Source of the DNA: Corynebacterium glyciniphilum AJ 3170
GTDB lineage: Bacteria > Actinomycetota > Actinomycetes > Mycobacteriales > Mycobacteriaceae
Assembly: GCF_000626675.1 (NCBI RefSeq)
Contig: NZ_CP006842.1
Span: 2,170,001 to 2,234,000 of the forward strand
Direction: 5' to 3'
Length of the DNA: 64,000 nucleotides
Shown: positions 1-8,391 of the stretch, in pieces
How the letters are laid out: the number at the start of each line of letters is the position of its first letter
Position numbering within the stretch: the first letter of the stretch is position 1
Notes under the pieces: generated by a model
What the model saw: only the letters and a program-made list of their open reading frames with translations
Databases searched by the model: none
What the model was told of the DNA's origin: nothing
Program-made: the position numbers and the translations under genes

Positions 1-582
1 ACGGTGCGCCTTGCCCACGTTCGGGATAACCAGGTCACCGTGCATGTGACGTCCGATGTCGTGTCCGCCATACTCGGCGTTCGGTCGAATGCCGTAATCT
101 TTCGCGACCTTACCGATCGCGTGAGAAATGTCGCCGAGCCGGTTTCCGGCCTTCGCCGCCGCTATACCGGCGTCCAGTGCGTCCCGGGTCGCCTCGATAA
201 GCCGTTCATCCTCTTCCCGGGGCGTGCCGCAGATGACGGAGACAGCGCTGTCACCGCACCAACCGTCGAGGCTGAGGGCGAGGTCGATGCTCAGCAGATC
301 ACCGTCGGCAAGGACGGTGGAGTGCGGCAGGCCGTGGAGGGCGCCGTCATTGAGGGACAGACAGACGGTGTTGCGGAACGGACCGTCACCGAAGTCGGGA
401 TCGTAGTCCCAATAGCAGGACACCGCCCCGGCGACCCTGATCATCTCACGGCAGCGGTACTCCAGGTCCATGAGGTTGACACCCGTTTCCACCATTCCAC
501 TCAGGTCATCGAGGATAGTGGCGACCAGTCGCCCAGCTTCCCGCATTTTCGCGATCTCTGCCGCAGTCTTGATGTCCACCAT
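1..582 (-). CDS. map: Methionine aminopeptidase type I (3' end outside window)
   Basis: Removes the initiator methionine from nascent proteins in the cytoplasm. The leftward frame is open for 194 codons and runs off the left edge. It shows the pita-bread peptidase signature: the substrate-binding His in LHGLPHS (about residue 83), metal-ligand Asp residues in SIDLALSLDGWCGDSA (about 100 and 111) and a metal-ligand His in GGHDIGRHMH (about 174). The last two Glu ligands would lie beyond the window. The usual HGIGR reads HDIGR here, a modest variant. The ATG start (MVDIKTAAEI) lacks a visible ribosome binding site. A TATTAT element 11 bases upstream would give an almost leaderless mRNA, which is common in corynebacteria. 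The gene is divergent from the XRE regulator at 621. Family call is firm; whether this is the main or a second map gene cannot be told. Confidence 0.9.
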   Translation of the reverse strand, partial: MVDIKTAAEIAKMREAGRLVATILDDLSGMVETGVNLMDLEYRCREMIRVAGAVSCYWDYDPDFGDGPFRNTVCLSLNDGALHGLPHSTVLADGDLLSIDLALSLDGWCGDSAVSVICGTPREEDERLIEATRDALDAGIAAAKAGNRLGDISHAIGKVAKDYGIRPNAEYGGHDIGRHMHGDLVIPNVGKAHR

Positions 583-585
583 GGA

Positions 586-601
586 CGGTACAATAATACC
601 G
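586..601. promoter_or_regulatory. Inverted repeat in the map/XRE divergent promoter region
   Basis: The sequence CGGTA-N6-TACCG forms a symmetric site in the 38-base gap between map and the XRE gene. It overlaps a TACAAT -10-like hexamer for the rightward gene (589-594) and a TATTAT -10-like hexamer for map (593-598). Its place and symmetry fit an operator for the XRE protein; that link is inference. Confidence 0.4.
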
Positions 602-620
602 GTAGACGAAAGGAGCAACC

Positions 621-896
621 GTGGTCAGGAATCCACTCACCGAGTCAGAGATCGAGGCGGGACGCCGCATCGGCCAGGTCCTGCGGGACGCCCGGAACCG
701 CGCCGACCGGACGCTCGCTGCGGTCGCGGCGAAGGCTGGCATCTCCGCTGAGACGTTGCGCAAAATCGAAACAGGACGACTCCCCTCCCCCGCCTTCGGC
801 ACGGTCGTGCGACTCTGCACCGCTCTTGAACTGGATGTCCGCGCCATGGCTGACGCCTGGGAGCGCCGCGCGGCAGGGGCCACTCCGGCAGTGTGA
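621..896 (+). CDS. XRE-family helix-turn-helix transcriptional regulator
   Basis: A 91-residue DNA-binding protein that is essentially one Cro/C1-type helix-turn-helix domain. Residues 31-60 carry the fold (TLAAVAAKAGISAETLRKIE then TGRLPSPAFG), followed by a helix (VVRLCTALELDV) typical of the family. The GTG start is preceded by AGGAG at a normal distance, which decides the start. There is no ligand-binding or sensor domain, so it probably binds as a dimer and responds to a partner or acts constitutively. It is divergent from map with only 38 bases between, so autoregulation and effects on map are plausible. Its target genes are unknown. Confidence 0.85.
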   Translation: MVRNPLTESEIEAGRRIGQVLRDARNRADRTLAAVAAKAGISAETLRKIETGRLPSPAFGTVVRLCTALELDVRAMADAWERRAAGATPAV

Positions 897-1072
897 CCCC
901 GCCACTCAGCATCTTCAGCCCGATAGAGCGAATGATCCCCGGATGACGTGCAGTCGCCGGCCTCGGCGATGGGGGAACATAATCTCCGCAGAACGTAGTC
1001 AAAAAGTAGTCACGGAGGCCGTTTCCGGCGGAGACCAGGTGTCCGACGTCATTTCCGTTGGCTGGTCAGTAG

Positions 1073-1148
1073 TGGTGCGCACTGACGGGTTCGAACCGCC
1101 GACCTGCTGGGTGTAAACCAGCTGCTCTTCCAGCTGAGCTAAATGCGC
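1073..1148 (-). tRNA. tRNA-Val (anticodon TAC)
   Basis: The minus strand folds as a full cloverleaf: acceptor GCGCATT pairing with AGTGCGC (one G-T), D arm GCTC..GAGC, anticodon stem GCTGG/CCAGC around loop TTTACAC, and T loop TTCGAAC. The anticodon TAC decodes GTA (Val). CCA is encoded at the 3' end (1073-1075). Confidence 0.95.
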
Positions 1149-1199
1149 GTCGTCCCCATGCGGTCTCAACAGGACCGCTCAACGGGAACCTCTAGAACT

Positions 1200-1721
1200 C
1201 TAGCGCTTTGTGCCGCCAGGTACCAGACAGGCCCCCTGCCAGCTACCGAGACGCGTCGATGTCGTCTGCACGAGTCCCGCAACCTGGGCGGATTCAGCGA
1301 TCTCACCGGGCTCTACCGTCCCGGGGGTACCCGCGGCCGGGGTCAGCAGCCAGATCCGACCGGAATCTCCGAGATTCCTTGTCGCGTCGACAAGCCCGTC
1401 GACGAGGTCACCGTCGCCGTGGCGCCACCACAGCAGGACAACGTCGACCATCTCATCGGTCTCTTCATCCAGAAGAGCTTCCCCGATGACCTCTTCGAGG
1501 CCCTCACTGATCGAGCTGTCAGCATCTTCGTCCCAACCGAGCTCCTGCACGATCTGGCCGTTGGTCACATCCAACATCTCTGCCCAGTCCTGTCCTTCGT
1601 GCACTGCTGCGCCGGAGGCGTCTCCCACTTGCGGTTCCCTGACCTTTCCTCTGATATTTCTGGTGCCATTACTTGTTGCACCCTCTGTGAGGGTACTTCG
1701 CGTAGATCTTCCGAGTGGCAT
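1200..1721 (-). CDS. DUF3052 family protein
   Basis: Cytoplasmic protein of unknown biochemical role, recognised by the DUF3052 core: GQIVQELGWDEDAD, then EEVIGEALLDEE, then VDVVLLWWRHGDGDLVDGL, then WLLTPAAG and a C-terminal Gln-Thr-rich stretch. The same family lies beside aceE in M. tuberculosis and C. glutamicum, and here it is divergent from aceE across about 260 bases. The N-terminal start is uncertain: the longest frame gives 173 residues, but the first about 40 residues are not typical of the family and have no clear ribosome binding site, so translation may begin at an internal start. The conserved pairing with aceE is suggestive, but no function can be assigned from sequence. Confidence 0.8.
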   Translation of the reverse strand: MPLGRSTRSTLTEGATSNGTRNIRGKVREPQVGDASGAAVHEGQDWAEMLDVTNGQIVQELGWDEDADSSISEGLEEVIGEALLDEETDEMVDVVLLWWRHGDGDLVDGLVDATRNLGDSGRIWLLTPAAGTPGTVEPGEIAESAQVAGLVQTTSTRLGSWQGACLVPGGTKR

Positions 1722-1980
1722 ATTTCACCATTCGTACGGAGCCTCGACACAGCGCGAGACGCGTCGAACGCGACACCCGCAGTTCAAGGCACCGATCTCC
1801 CCTGCATAGTAGGGGAAGTATCTGGTCATGGCTAGACGAGGAGCCAACTTCACCGCCATCGCACTGGAATTACCCGCCAGGGTCTTCCGTAGTATCGGAC
1901 AGTGACAGACCGTCGACAGGCACCGCAGTCGTAATCCTGAACTGCGGGGCACGTCCTTTCCCGTACCCAGGAGGAGCGTC

Positions 1981-4794
1981 ATGACAACTGCATCCAGCAG
2001 GTCACCCAAGTCCGACTCGTCGGACAGTAATTTCAGCAGTATCCGCGACGGCGTCGCATCATATCTCCGGGATTCCGACCCCGAGGAAACCAGGGAGTGG
2101 ATGGATTCGCTCGATGGGCTCCTCGGGGACGCCGGCCCCGAACGCGCCCGATACCTGATGCTGCGCCTGCTGGAGCGTGCCTCCGCCAAGCGCGTCCCGA
2201 TGCCGCCGCTGCTCTCGACGGATTACGTGAATACCATCCCCACGACCATGGAACCGGAGTTCCCCGGTGACGAGGACATGGAGAAGCGCTACCGTCGCTG
2301 GATCCGGTGGAACGCCGCGGTGATGGTTCACCGGGCACAGCGCCCCGGCATCGGTGTCGGCGGCCATATCTCGTCCTACGCCTCTGCCGCAGCACTCTAC
2401 GAGGTCGGTTTCAACCACTTCTTCCGCGGTAAGGACCACCCCGGCGGAGGCGACCACGTCTTCTTCCAGGGTCACGCCTCCCCCGGCGTCTACGCCCGTG
2501 CCTTCCTCGAAGGTCGGCTGTCCGAAGAGGAAATGGACGCTTTCCGCCAGGAGAAGAGCAAGCCCGGTAAGGGGATGCCCAGCTACCCGCACCCGCACGG
2601 CATGCCCGAGTTCTGGGAGTTCCCGACGGTCTCCATGGGCCTCGGCCCCATGAACGCGATCTACCAGGCGCGTTTCGACCGCTACCTGCACGACCGCGGC
2701 ATCAAGGACACCTCCGACCAGCACACGTGGGCCTTCCTCGGTGACGGCGAGATGGATGAGCCGGAGTCCCGCGGCCTTATCCAGCAGGCCTCACTGTATA
2801 ACCTGGACAACCTCACCTTCGTGGTCAACTGCAACCTGCAGCGCCTTGACGGACCTGTGCGCGGCAACACCAAGATCATCCAGGAGCTCGAGAGCTTCTT
2901 CCGCGGTGCCGGCTGGAACGTCATCAAGGTCGTCTGGGCGCGCGAGTGGGACGACCTGCTCGCCAAGGACAAGGACGGCGATCTCGTCAACGTCATGAAC
3001 TCCACGCCGGACGGCGACTACCAGACCTTCAAGGCCAAGGACGGCGCCTACGTCCGCAAGTACTTCTTCGAGAAGAACCCGGAGACCGCGAAGCTTGTCG
3101 AGGACATGACCGACGAGGAGATCTTCGCTCTCCGCCGCGGCGGGCACGACTACCGCAAGATCTACGCGGCCTACCAGCGTGCCCTGGAGACCAAGGATCA
3201 GCCGACGGTCATCCTCGCCCACACCATCAAGGGCTACGGCCTGGGCCACAACTTCGAGGGCCGCAACGCCACCCACCAGATGAAGAAGCTGGCGCTGGAG
3301 GACCTGAAGCAGTTCCGTGACAAGCAGGAGATCCCGATCTCCGACGAGGAGCTGGAGAAAGACCCCTACCTGCCCCCGTACTTCAACCCGGGACCCGACT
3401 CGCCGGAGGTGCGGTACATGCTCGAGCGCCGCGAGGAGCTCGGCGGGGCCGTCCCGGAGCGCCGGAACTCCTACACTCCGCTGCAGGTCCCCGAGGTCAA
3501 GGACGTCGCAAAGAGCGTGCTGAAGGGCTCCGGCAACCAGGAGGTCGCCACAACCATGGCACTGGTGCGCGCGCTCAAGGACCTGATGCGCGACCCGGAG
3601 ATCAAGAAGCGTCTCGTGCCGATCATTCCGGACGAGGCCCGCACCTTCGGCATGGACGCCTGGTTCCCGACGTTGAAGATCTACAACAACCACGGACAGA
3701 ACTACACGCCGGTGGACGCTGACCTGATGCTCTCCTACAAGGAAGCCACCACCGGACAGATCCTGCACGAAGGCATCAACGAGGCCGGCTCCGTCGCATC
3801 GTTCACCGCCGCGGCAACCTCCTACGCCACCCACGGCGAGCCGATGATCCCGCTGTACATCTTCTACGCGATGTTCGGGTTCCAGCGCACCGGCGACGGT
3901 ATCTGGGCCGCCGCCGACCAGATGGCCCGTGGCTTCCTCATCGGCGCCACAGCCGGACGCACCACCCTGACCGGTGAGGGGCTGCAGCACATGGACGGCC
4001 ACTCGCTGCTGCTGGCGGCCACCAACCCGGCAGTCGTCGCGTGGGACCCGGCCTTCGGTTACGAGATCGCCTACATTCTGCGGGACGGTATCCAGCGCAT
4101 GTACGGCGACGGTTCCGGCGAGGACAACCAGGGCGAGAACGTCATCTACTACCTCACCGCCTACAACGAGCCGGTCCATCAGCCGGCCGCGCCGGACGAC
4201 CTGGACGTGGAGGGTCTGCTCAAGGGCATCTACCTCTACTCCCCCGCCGACCGGCTGATCGGCACCGGGGCGAACTCGACCGGCGACGCAGGTGCGGCCC
4301 CGGAAACCGACCTGCACGCCAACATCCTGGCGTCCGGCGTCGGTGTCACCGAGGCCATCCGAGCCAAGGAGATGCTGCGGGAGAGCTACGACGTCAACGT
4401 CTCCCTGTACTCGGTGACATCCTGGACTGAACTCGCACGCGAAGGTGCAGCACTGTCCCGCGACGCCCTCCGCCACCCGAGCGCCGAGACCCGGACCCCG
4501 TACGTCACCGAACTGCTGAACAAGGCATCGGGCCCGTTCGTCGGCGTGTCGGACTTCGCCACGGACCTGCCGGAACAGATCCGCGCCTATGTCCCCGGCG
4601 ACTACTCGACGCTGGGCTGCGACGGCTTCGGCTTCGCCGACACCCGTGCCGCGGCGCGTCGGTTCTTCAACTCCGATGCCGAGTCCATCGTGGTTGCCGT
4701 GCTGTCCGCCCTCGCCCGTGAAGGCAAGGTCAGCTGGGATGATGTCAACGATGCCGCCGACGAGCTGAACCTGACGGACCCGACGAAGGCGTAG
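1981..4794 (+). CDS. aceE: Pyruvate dehydrogenase E1 component (homodimeric AceE)
   Basis: Thiamine-diphosphate enzyme that decarboxylates pyruvate and passes the acetyl group to the lipoyl domain of E2, feeding acetyl-CoA into the TCA cycle. At 937 residues it has the expected length for the single-chain bacterial E1. The N-terminal region after the Ser-rich leader has [15 protein letters not shown]; the TPP/Mg motif [10 protein letters not shown] lies near residue 254 and is followed by [10 protein letters not shown]. The C-terminal transketolase-like domain follows ([20 protein letters not shown]). AGGAG lies six bases before the ATG. In corynebacteria AceE works in a mixed supercomplex with SucA/OdhA-type E1o and shared E2; those partners are not in this window. 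The downstream gene is an acyl carrier protein. Confidence 0.98.
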   Translation: MTTASSRSPKSDSSDSNFSSIRDGVASYLRDSDPEETREWMDSLDGLLGDAGPERARYLMLRLLERASAKRVPMPPLLSTDYVNTIPTTMEPEFPGDEDMEKRYRRWIRWNAAVMVHRAQRPGIGVGGHISSYASAAALYEVGFNHFFRGKDHPGGGDHVFFQGHASPGVYARAFLEGRLSEEEMDAFRQEKSKPGKGMPSYPHPHGMPEFWEFPTVSMGLGPMNAIYQARFDRYLHDRGIKDTSDQHTWAFLGDGEMDEPESRGLIQQASLYNLDNLTFVVNCNLQRLDGPVRGNTKIIQELESFFRGAGWNVIKVVWAREWDDLLAKDKDGDLVNVMNSTPDGDYQTFKAKDGAYVRKYFFEKNPETAKLVEDMTDEEIFALRRGGHDYRKIYAAYQRALETKDQPTVILAHTIKGYGLGHNFEGRNATHQMKKLALEDLKQFRDKQEIPISDEELEKDPYLPPYFNPGPDSPEVRYMLERREELGGAVPERRNSYTPLQVPEVKDVAKSVLKGSGNQEVATTMALVRALKDLMRDPEIKKRLVPIIPDEARTFGMDAWFPTLKIYNNHGQNYTPVDADLMLSYKEATTGQILHEGINEAGSVASFTAAATSYATHGEPMIPLYIFYAMFGFQRTGDGIWAAADQMARGFLIGATAGRTTLTGEGLQHMDGHSLLLAATNPAVVAWDPAFGYEIAYILRDGIQRMYGDGSGEDNQGENVIYYLTAYNEPVHQPAAPDDLDVEGLLKGIYLYSPADRLIGTGANSTGDAGAAPETDLHANILASGVGVTEAIRAKEMLRESYDVNVSLYSVTSWTELAREGAALSRDALRHPSAETRTPYVTELLNKASGPFVGVSDFATDLPEQIRAYVPGDYSTLGCDGFGFADTRAAARRFFNSDAESIVVAVLSALAREGKVSWDDVNDAADELNLTDPTKA

Positions 4795-4866
4795 CACCAG
4801 TCCTCGGGCCACCTGTTGGTAATGTGGTGCCCGACAGATACGGGACCACAGAACCCAGAAAGGTCG

Positions 4867-5250
4867 ATGTCCGTGGAAATCTCATCGGATGCCCGAGACA
4901 AGCTCGCCGAGAAACTCGGCGGTGACCCCGCCGCGTCCGGAGACGGGGCCGCCAAGGGGACGCGTCCGTCCCGCAACGCCCGCAGCGCCTCAGTCGACCC
5001 GGTGACACGGATCTCGATGATCATCGAGGACGCCACTGGCGTCGACGTCGACGAGATCAGCGCCGACAGCGACCTGACCGACGACCTGCACATCGACTCG
5101 GTCTCGCGCATCGACATCGCCATCCGCATCGAAGATGCTTTCGGCGTACGGGTCGAGGAGGAAGACCTGGACGCCGCACGCACCGTCCAGGACATCGTGC
5201 GGTTCGTCGAATCCCGTTCCCCCCGTACTGCCCAGACAGAAGAACCGTGA
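4867..5250 (+). CDS. Acyl carrier protein, AcpM-like
   Basis: Small acidic carrier that holds acyl chains on 4'-phosphopantetheine during fatty or mycolic acid synthesis. The 127-residue product has a basic/flexible N-terminal part (about 45 residues), then the four-helix carrier domain. The attachment Ser sits in DLHIDSVSRIDI near residue 78 (Asp-Ser-Val where Asp-Ser-Leu is usual), followed by EDAFGVRVEEEDLDAARTVQD. I chose the ATG at 4867 because it follows AGAAAGG and the carrier domain needs nothing further upstream. It lies 72 bases after aceE, matching the aceE-acpM neighbourhood of mycobacteria. The longer-than-minimal ACP with an N-terminal extension is unusual, and its exact pathway is inferred. 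Confidence 0.88.
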   Translation: MSVEISSDARDKLAEKLGGDPAASGDGAAKGTRPSRNARSASVDPVTRISMIIEDATGVDVDEISADSDLTDDLHIDSVSRIDIAIRIEDAFGVRVEEEDLDAARTVQDIVRFVESRSPRTAQTEEP

Positions 5251-5254
5251 CTGT

Positions 5255-6118
5255 ATGTCCGTGCAGGAGGCTCTCAGTGACGTCGACACCTGGCCGGCGG
5301 ACGCGGTAGCTGCGGGCGTTCTCAGCGATGGCGCCACATTGACACACGGGGACACCGCGAGAATGTTCCCCTTGGCCAGTGTCAGCAAGCTAATCACCGC
5401 CCACAGTGTTCTCATCGCCGTAGAAGAAGGCGCGTTCAGCCTGGACGGAACCGTCGCCGACATCAATTCAGAGTACGACGCCTCCGTCGCCGGCCCTGCG
5501 GACGCCACGGTACGCGACCTGCTCAGCCACGCCTCCGGTGTCGGGATGCAGTCGCGGCAGCGGGAGAAACCGGCCCGGTCACGGCGGATCTACTCCTCCG
5601 CCGGATACGAGATCCTCGCTGACCTCGTATCAGCCACAGGAATCCCGTTCACCGACTACACACGTGCAGCCCTGTGTGAGCCGCTGGGCATACCTGCAGA
5701 CACGCTGGATCTCTCCGGCTCTGCCGGCCACGGTTTCAGGGCCTCGCTCTCGGCCCTTCTCACTCTCGCAGCCGAGTTCCTCTCCCCCAGGCTGCTCTCC
5801 ACCCAGACCTGGGACGGTGCGCTGTCGGTGCAGTACAAGGAACTCGACGGCATCGTCCCGGGGTACGGACGCCAGCATCCCTGTCCCTGGGGGCTGGGGG
5901 CCGAGGTCCATGGCACCAAGTCGCCGCACTGGATGGGGCAGACGATGCCACGGGACGTCACCGGCCACTTCGGTCAGTCGGGAACGTTCCTGTGGTTTCA
6001 CCGCCCCACCGGTCGAGCTGCCGTCGTCCTGACCGACCATGATTTCGGCCCGTGGGCAAAAGAACGGTGGGACGGGTTCAACGACCGACTCTGGAATGAG
6101 CTTCAGCCGAGCAACTGA
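5255..6118 (+). CDS. Serine hydrolase, beta-lactamase class C/penicillin-binding-like family
   Basis: Family of serine beta-lactamases, esterases and D-peptidases using a Ser-x-x-Lys nucleophile. The 287-residue protein has SVSK at 42-45, a Tyr-containing second motif YSSAGY near 113 and HFGQSG near 248 as the third box. There is no signal peptide or membrane segment, so it is probably cytoplasmic, which argues against a classical beta-lactamase. The ATG at 5255 begins four bases after the ACP stop, suggesting coupled translation; no good ribosome binding site is present. The 3' end overlaps the convergent SRPBCC gene by 16 bases. The substrate is unknown. Confidence 0.85.
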   Translation: MSVQEALSDVDTWPADAVAAGVLSDGATLTHGDTARMFPLASVSKLITAHSVLIAVEEGAFSLDGTVADINSEYDASVAGPADATVRDLLSHASGVGMQSRQREKPARSRRIYSSAGYEILADLVSATGIPFTDYTRAALCEPLGIPADTLDLSGSAGHGFRASLSALLTLAAEFLSPRLLSTQTWDGALSVQYKELDGIVPGYGRQHPCPWGLGAEVHGTKSPHWMGQTMPRDVTGHFGQSGTFLWFHRPTGRAAVVLTDHDFGPWAKERWDGFNDRLWNELQPSN

Positions 6119-7104
6119 TCGAGCCTCGCGTAGCTCATCTCCATCCCGTCCACCATGCCGGTGCCGAGAATCATGTCGCGGGCGGCCACGCCCGGATAGG
6201 TGACAACCAATGTCAGCAACGTTCCGTTCGCCACCGGGGAGAACGTCACCTCATTGCGGGTCTCTGGTCCGTCCTCGACCGGTGTTCCGCCGCCGTCAGT
6301 CATCATCTCTGTGGTGACAATGCGGTAAGGCTCCTCGGACTCCAGAACTGTGCCGGTGAATCCGAACGCTTCTGCTTCCTGTCCATCCGCGGCCACATCC
6401 TGGACCCAGCCGAACCGATAAACTTCGCCGACCGTGGTAGTCACGTCGCATACCGGCATCGACCAACCGTCCGGACCGAGCTGCCAACGCCGCAGCACAT
6501 CAGCATCATGGTGCGCCCCCCACACCTCCTCCACAGTTCCAGGAAGTACGCGGTTGATCCTGACGAGGGTGTCTTCGAGGATCGTCAACTGAGTCTTGGA
6601 TCCGGGAGCGACGGGATCAGGGGCCGCAAGCACAGCGTCAAGCTGACTCAGCGCCGCCTCCATCCCTTCGGCCATACCCATCTCGACCATCTGCTGCATG
6701 TCCGAGTCACTGGCGAACGACGTCACCATGGTCATTGCCGACCCCTGGTCGGTGGTATCGAACTGGAAGGACATCGTCATCTCAGGTGTCTGCGGATTCG
6801 GCGTGCCGGACTCGTCGGCGAAGCCGTCCCGAACCGTGAACGAGTACGGTGCGTTTACGTCGGTGAAGGTCCAGTAGCCCGCCGACCGGTCGCCTTCTGG
6901 ACCTGTCATGAAGTAATGGGAGCGACCACCGACAGCGACATCGTGTCGGGGGAAGGTCGCGGGATAGGTCGGTGGTCCCCAGAAACGTTCCAGCTGATTC
7001 GGATCAGCGAAGGCGTTCCAGAGCCTACCCACCGAGACGGGGTAGTCGGCGACGATCTCGATGGTCGAGTCATCGGTGTTCTTGGTGACAGTACGCACAG
7101 GCAT
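6103..7104 (-). CDS. Tandem SRPBCC (AHSA1/START-like) domain protein
   Basis: Soluble protein of 333 residues made of two copies of the activator-of-Hsp90-like SRPBCC fold, which binds hydrophobic ligands in a helix-grip cavity. Copy one spans about 1-155 (VSVGRLWNAFADPNQLERFWG ... PYSFTVRDGFADE ... GMAEGMEAALSQLDAVL) and copy two about 160-333 (GTVEEVWGAHHDADVLRRWQLG ... PYRIVTTEMM ... GTGMVDGMEMSYARLDQLL). The repeats of the same end motif show internal duplication. Start ATG at 7104 follows GAAGGAGCG; the longer upstream frame is not needed. Ligand and role are unknown. It lies between the convergent serine hydrolase and tRNA-Asn. Confidence 0.82.
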   Translation of the reverse strand: MPVRTVTKNTDDSTIEIVADYPVSVGRLWNAFADPNQLERFWGPPTYPATFPRHDVAVGGRSHYFMTGPEGDRSAGYWTFTDVNAPYSFTVRDGFADESGTPNPQTPEMTMSFQFDTTDQGSAMTMVTSFASDSDMQQMVEMGMAEGMEAALSQLDAVLAAPDPVAPGSKTQLTILEDTLVRINRVLPGTVEEVWGAHHDADVLRRWQLGPDGWSMPVCDVTTTVGEVYRFGWVQDVAADGQEAEAFGFTGTVLESEEPYRIVTTEMMTDGGGTPVEDGPETRNEVTFSPVANGTLLTLVVTYPGVAARDMILGTGMVDGMEMSYARLDQLLG

Positions 7105-7265
7105 GGCGGGCGCTCCTTCAGCGGGAGATCCAGTATATGCACAGCGCACTGCACCTGAATAGGGCCAGTTCATGCCAATGTGTGCGCGGCTACCGGGATC
7201 ATCGTTACACGGCCAGCGTTCAGAGGGTTTCAGTACGCTTGCACTGACGAGCCCCCCTCCGAATC

Positions 7266-7297
7266 GAAAAACCGCCGACCACAATGTGGTCGGCGGT
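7266..7297 (-). terminator. Rho-independent terminator of tRNA-Asn
   Basis: On the minus strand a 12-13 bp perfect hairpin (ACCGCCGACCAC ... GTGGTCGGCGGT) is followed by TTTTT, ten bases past the tRNA-Asn 3' end. Confidence 0.85.
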
Positions 7298-7306
7298 GAG
7301 GTTCTG

Positions 7307-7378
7307 CTCCTCCAGCTGGACTCGAACCAGCAACCCTTCGATTAACAGTCGAATGCTCTGCCATTGAGCTATGGAGGA
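7307..7378 (-). tRNA. tRNA-Asn (anticodon GTT)
   Basis: Cloverleaf on the minus strand: acceptor TCCTCCA/TGGAGGA, D arm GCTC..GAGC, anticodon arm TTCGA-CTGTTAA-TCGAA, T arm GCTGG-TTCGAGT-CCAGC, discriminator G. CCA is not encoded. Confidence 0.95.
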
Positions 7379-7420
7379 ATACTGCGGCCGGGGATGTGCT
7401 CTCCCCTGCAACGGAATGGA

Positions 7421-7449
7421 ACTTTACAGAGCGCGGCGCAAAGGATCAA
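7421..7449 (-). promoter_or_regulatory. Likely sigma-70-type promoter of tRNA-Asn
   Basis: On the minus strand TTGATC (7444-7449), a 17-base spacer and TAAAGT (7421-7426) lie about 43 bases upstream of the tRNA 5' end. Spacing is ideal; hexamers are imperfect. Confidence 0.45.
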
Positions 7450-7585
7450 ATCACGGCCCCCACCTGCAGCTACACAGGACACGGACGGTCGCGGCAAATG
7501 AGGTGCCATCGGTAGTGACGGTACTCTCACTGATCAAGGGGCACCTGCCGGAAGCGATACCGGCCGTATGCTTAAATGTCGTAAC

Positions 7586-7659
7586 GGGGCTATAGCTCAG
7601 TTGGTTAGAGCCGCGGACTCATAATCCGCTGGTCGCGGGTTCAAGCCCCGCTGGCCCCA
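7586..7659 (+). tRNA. tRNA with CAT anticodon (elongator Met or Ile2)
   Basis: Cloverleaf with acceptor GGGGCTA/TGGCCCC, D arm GCTC..GAGC, anticodon arm GCGGA-CTCATAA-TCCGC and T arm GCGGG-TTCAAGC-CCCGC. The paired first base rules out initiator tRNA. The CAT anticodon may be elongator Met or lysidine-modified Ile2; the stem and variable-loop pattern GACTCATAATC..GGTCGC resembles known Ile2 species, but I leave both open. Confidence 0.92.
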
Positions 7660-7677
7660 CAGTGTGAACGGGCAGTG

Positions 7678-7717
7678 CTGAGAGGCTATCGTCCCCGCGC
7701 GGACGGTAGCCTCTCGG
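7678..7717. terminator. Bidirectional hairpin terminator
   Basis: A 17-bp stem (CTGAGAGGCTATCGTCC with CCGAGAGGCTACCGTCC in complement) around a CCGCGC loop lies between the convergent CAT tRNA and the response-regulator gene. No long U-tract follows. Confidence 0.6.
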
Positions 7718-7719
7718 CG

Positions 7720-8391
7720 TCAGCGCCCCGGGCCCGATCCTGGTGTTATCAATCCCGACTCGTAGGCCAGCACCACCAGCTGCGAACGATCGCGGGCATG
7801 CAGTTTAGACAGCAGTCTACTGACGTAGGTCCGCGCCGTCGCAGGGCTGATATGAAGACTCACCCCAATCTCCGCGTTCGATTCCCCGAGGCCGATTCTC
7901 GACAGGACTTCTCGCTCCCGATCCGTCAGACCAACGAGCAATTGCGGGCGAACCTGCTCATCACGCTCTGCTGCGAGTCTCTCCAGTACCTTGGTCGTCA
8001 CCGACGGTGACAATAACGACTCCCCCTGCGCGACAACCCGGATAGCTGCGCGCAGGTCGTCTGGTGTCACGTCCTTCAGCAGGTAGCCGGACGCTCCGGC
8101 GCGGATCGCGGCAGTGATGTCATCGTCCTCGTCAAAGGTCGTCAGGACGATCACACGGACACCCTCCAGGGTTGGGTCCGCAACGACCTGGGCCGTCGCA
8201 ATAATGCCGTCCATGCGCGGCATCCGAATGTCCATCAGCACGACGTCTGGCCGGTGCTGGCGGATGACCGCGAGCCCGGTTTCCCCGTCAGGTGCCTCGG
8301 CGACGACGGCAATGTCGCCCTCATGCTGTGACAGGGAGCGCAATCCGGTACGGACAAGTTCCTGGTCATCAACGAGCACGATCCGAATCAT
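7720..8391 (-). CDS. NarL/LuxR-family response regulator
   Basis: DNA-binding output protein of a two-component system, 223 residues. The receiver domain (1-120) has the acidic pair DD at 8-9, the phospho-acceptor Asp54 in VVLMDIRMP and the conserved Lys in LLKDVTP. The C-terminal LuxR helix-turn-helix (about 155-215) reads LTDREREVLSRIGLGESNAE then SPATARTYVSRLLSKL. Its ATG overlaps the kinase stop (ATGA), so the two proteins are made together. Signal and regulon cannot be read from the sequence; the divergent membrane protein at 9913 is a candidate target. Confidence 0.93.
   Translation of the reverse strand: MIRIVLVDDQELVRTGLRSLSQHEGDIAVVAEAPDGETGLAVIRQHRPDVVLMDIRMPRMDGIIATAQVVADPTLEGVRVIVLTTFDEDDDITAAIRAGASGYLLKDVTPDDLRAAIRVVAQGESLLSPSVTTKVLERLAAERDEQVRPQLLVGLTDREREVLSRIGLGESNAEIGVSLHISPATARTYVSRLLSKLHARDRSQLVVLAYESGLITPGSGPGR

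Noticed and set aside
4..1116. A 370-codon plus-strand frame running over map, the XRE gene and tRNA-Val
   Set aside because: It conflicts with three supported features and ends inside the tRNA gene.
2791..4812. A 673-codon open frame antisense to aceE
   Set aside because: It is a product of high-GC codon bias opposite a clear enzyme gene; its residues show no family pattern and have mirrored composition.
5255..6118. Classical beta-lactamase resistance gene
   Set aside because: Motifs fit the wider family, but there is no export signal, and the context is lipid/acyl-carrier related.
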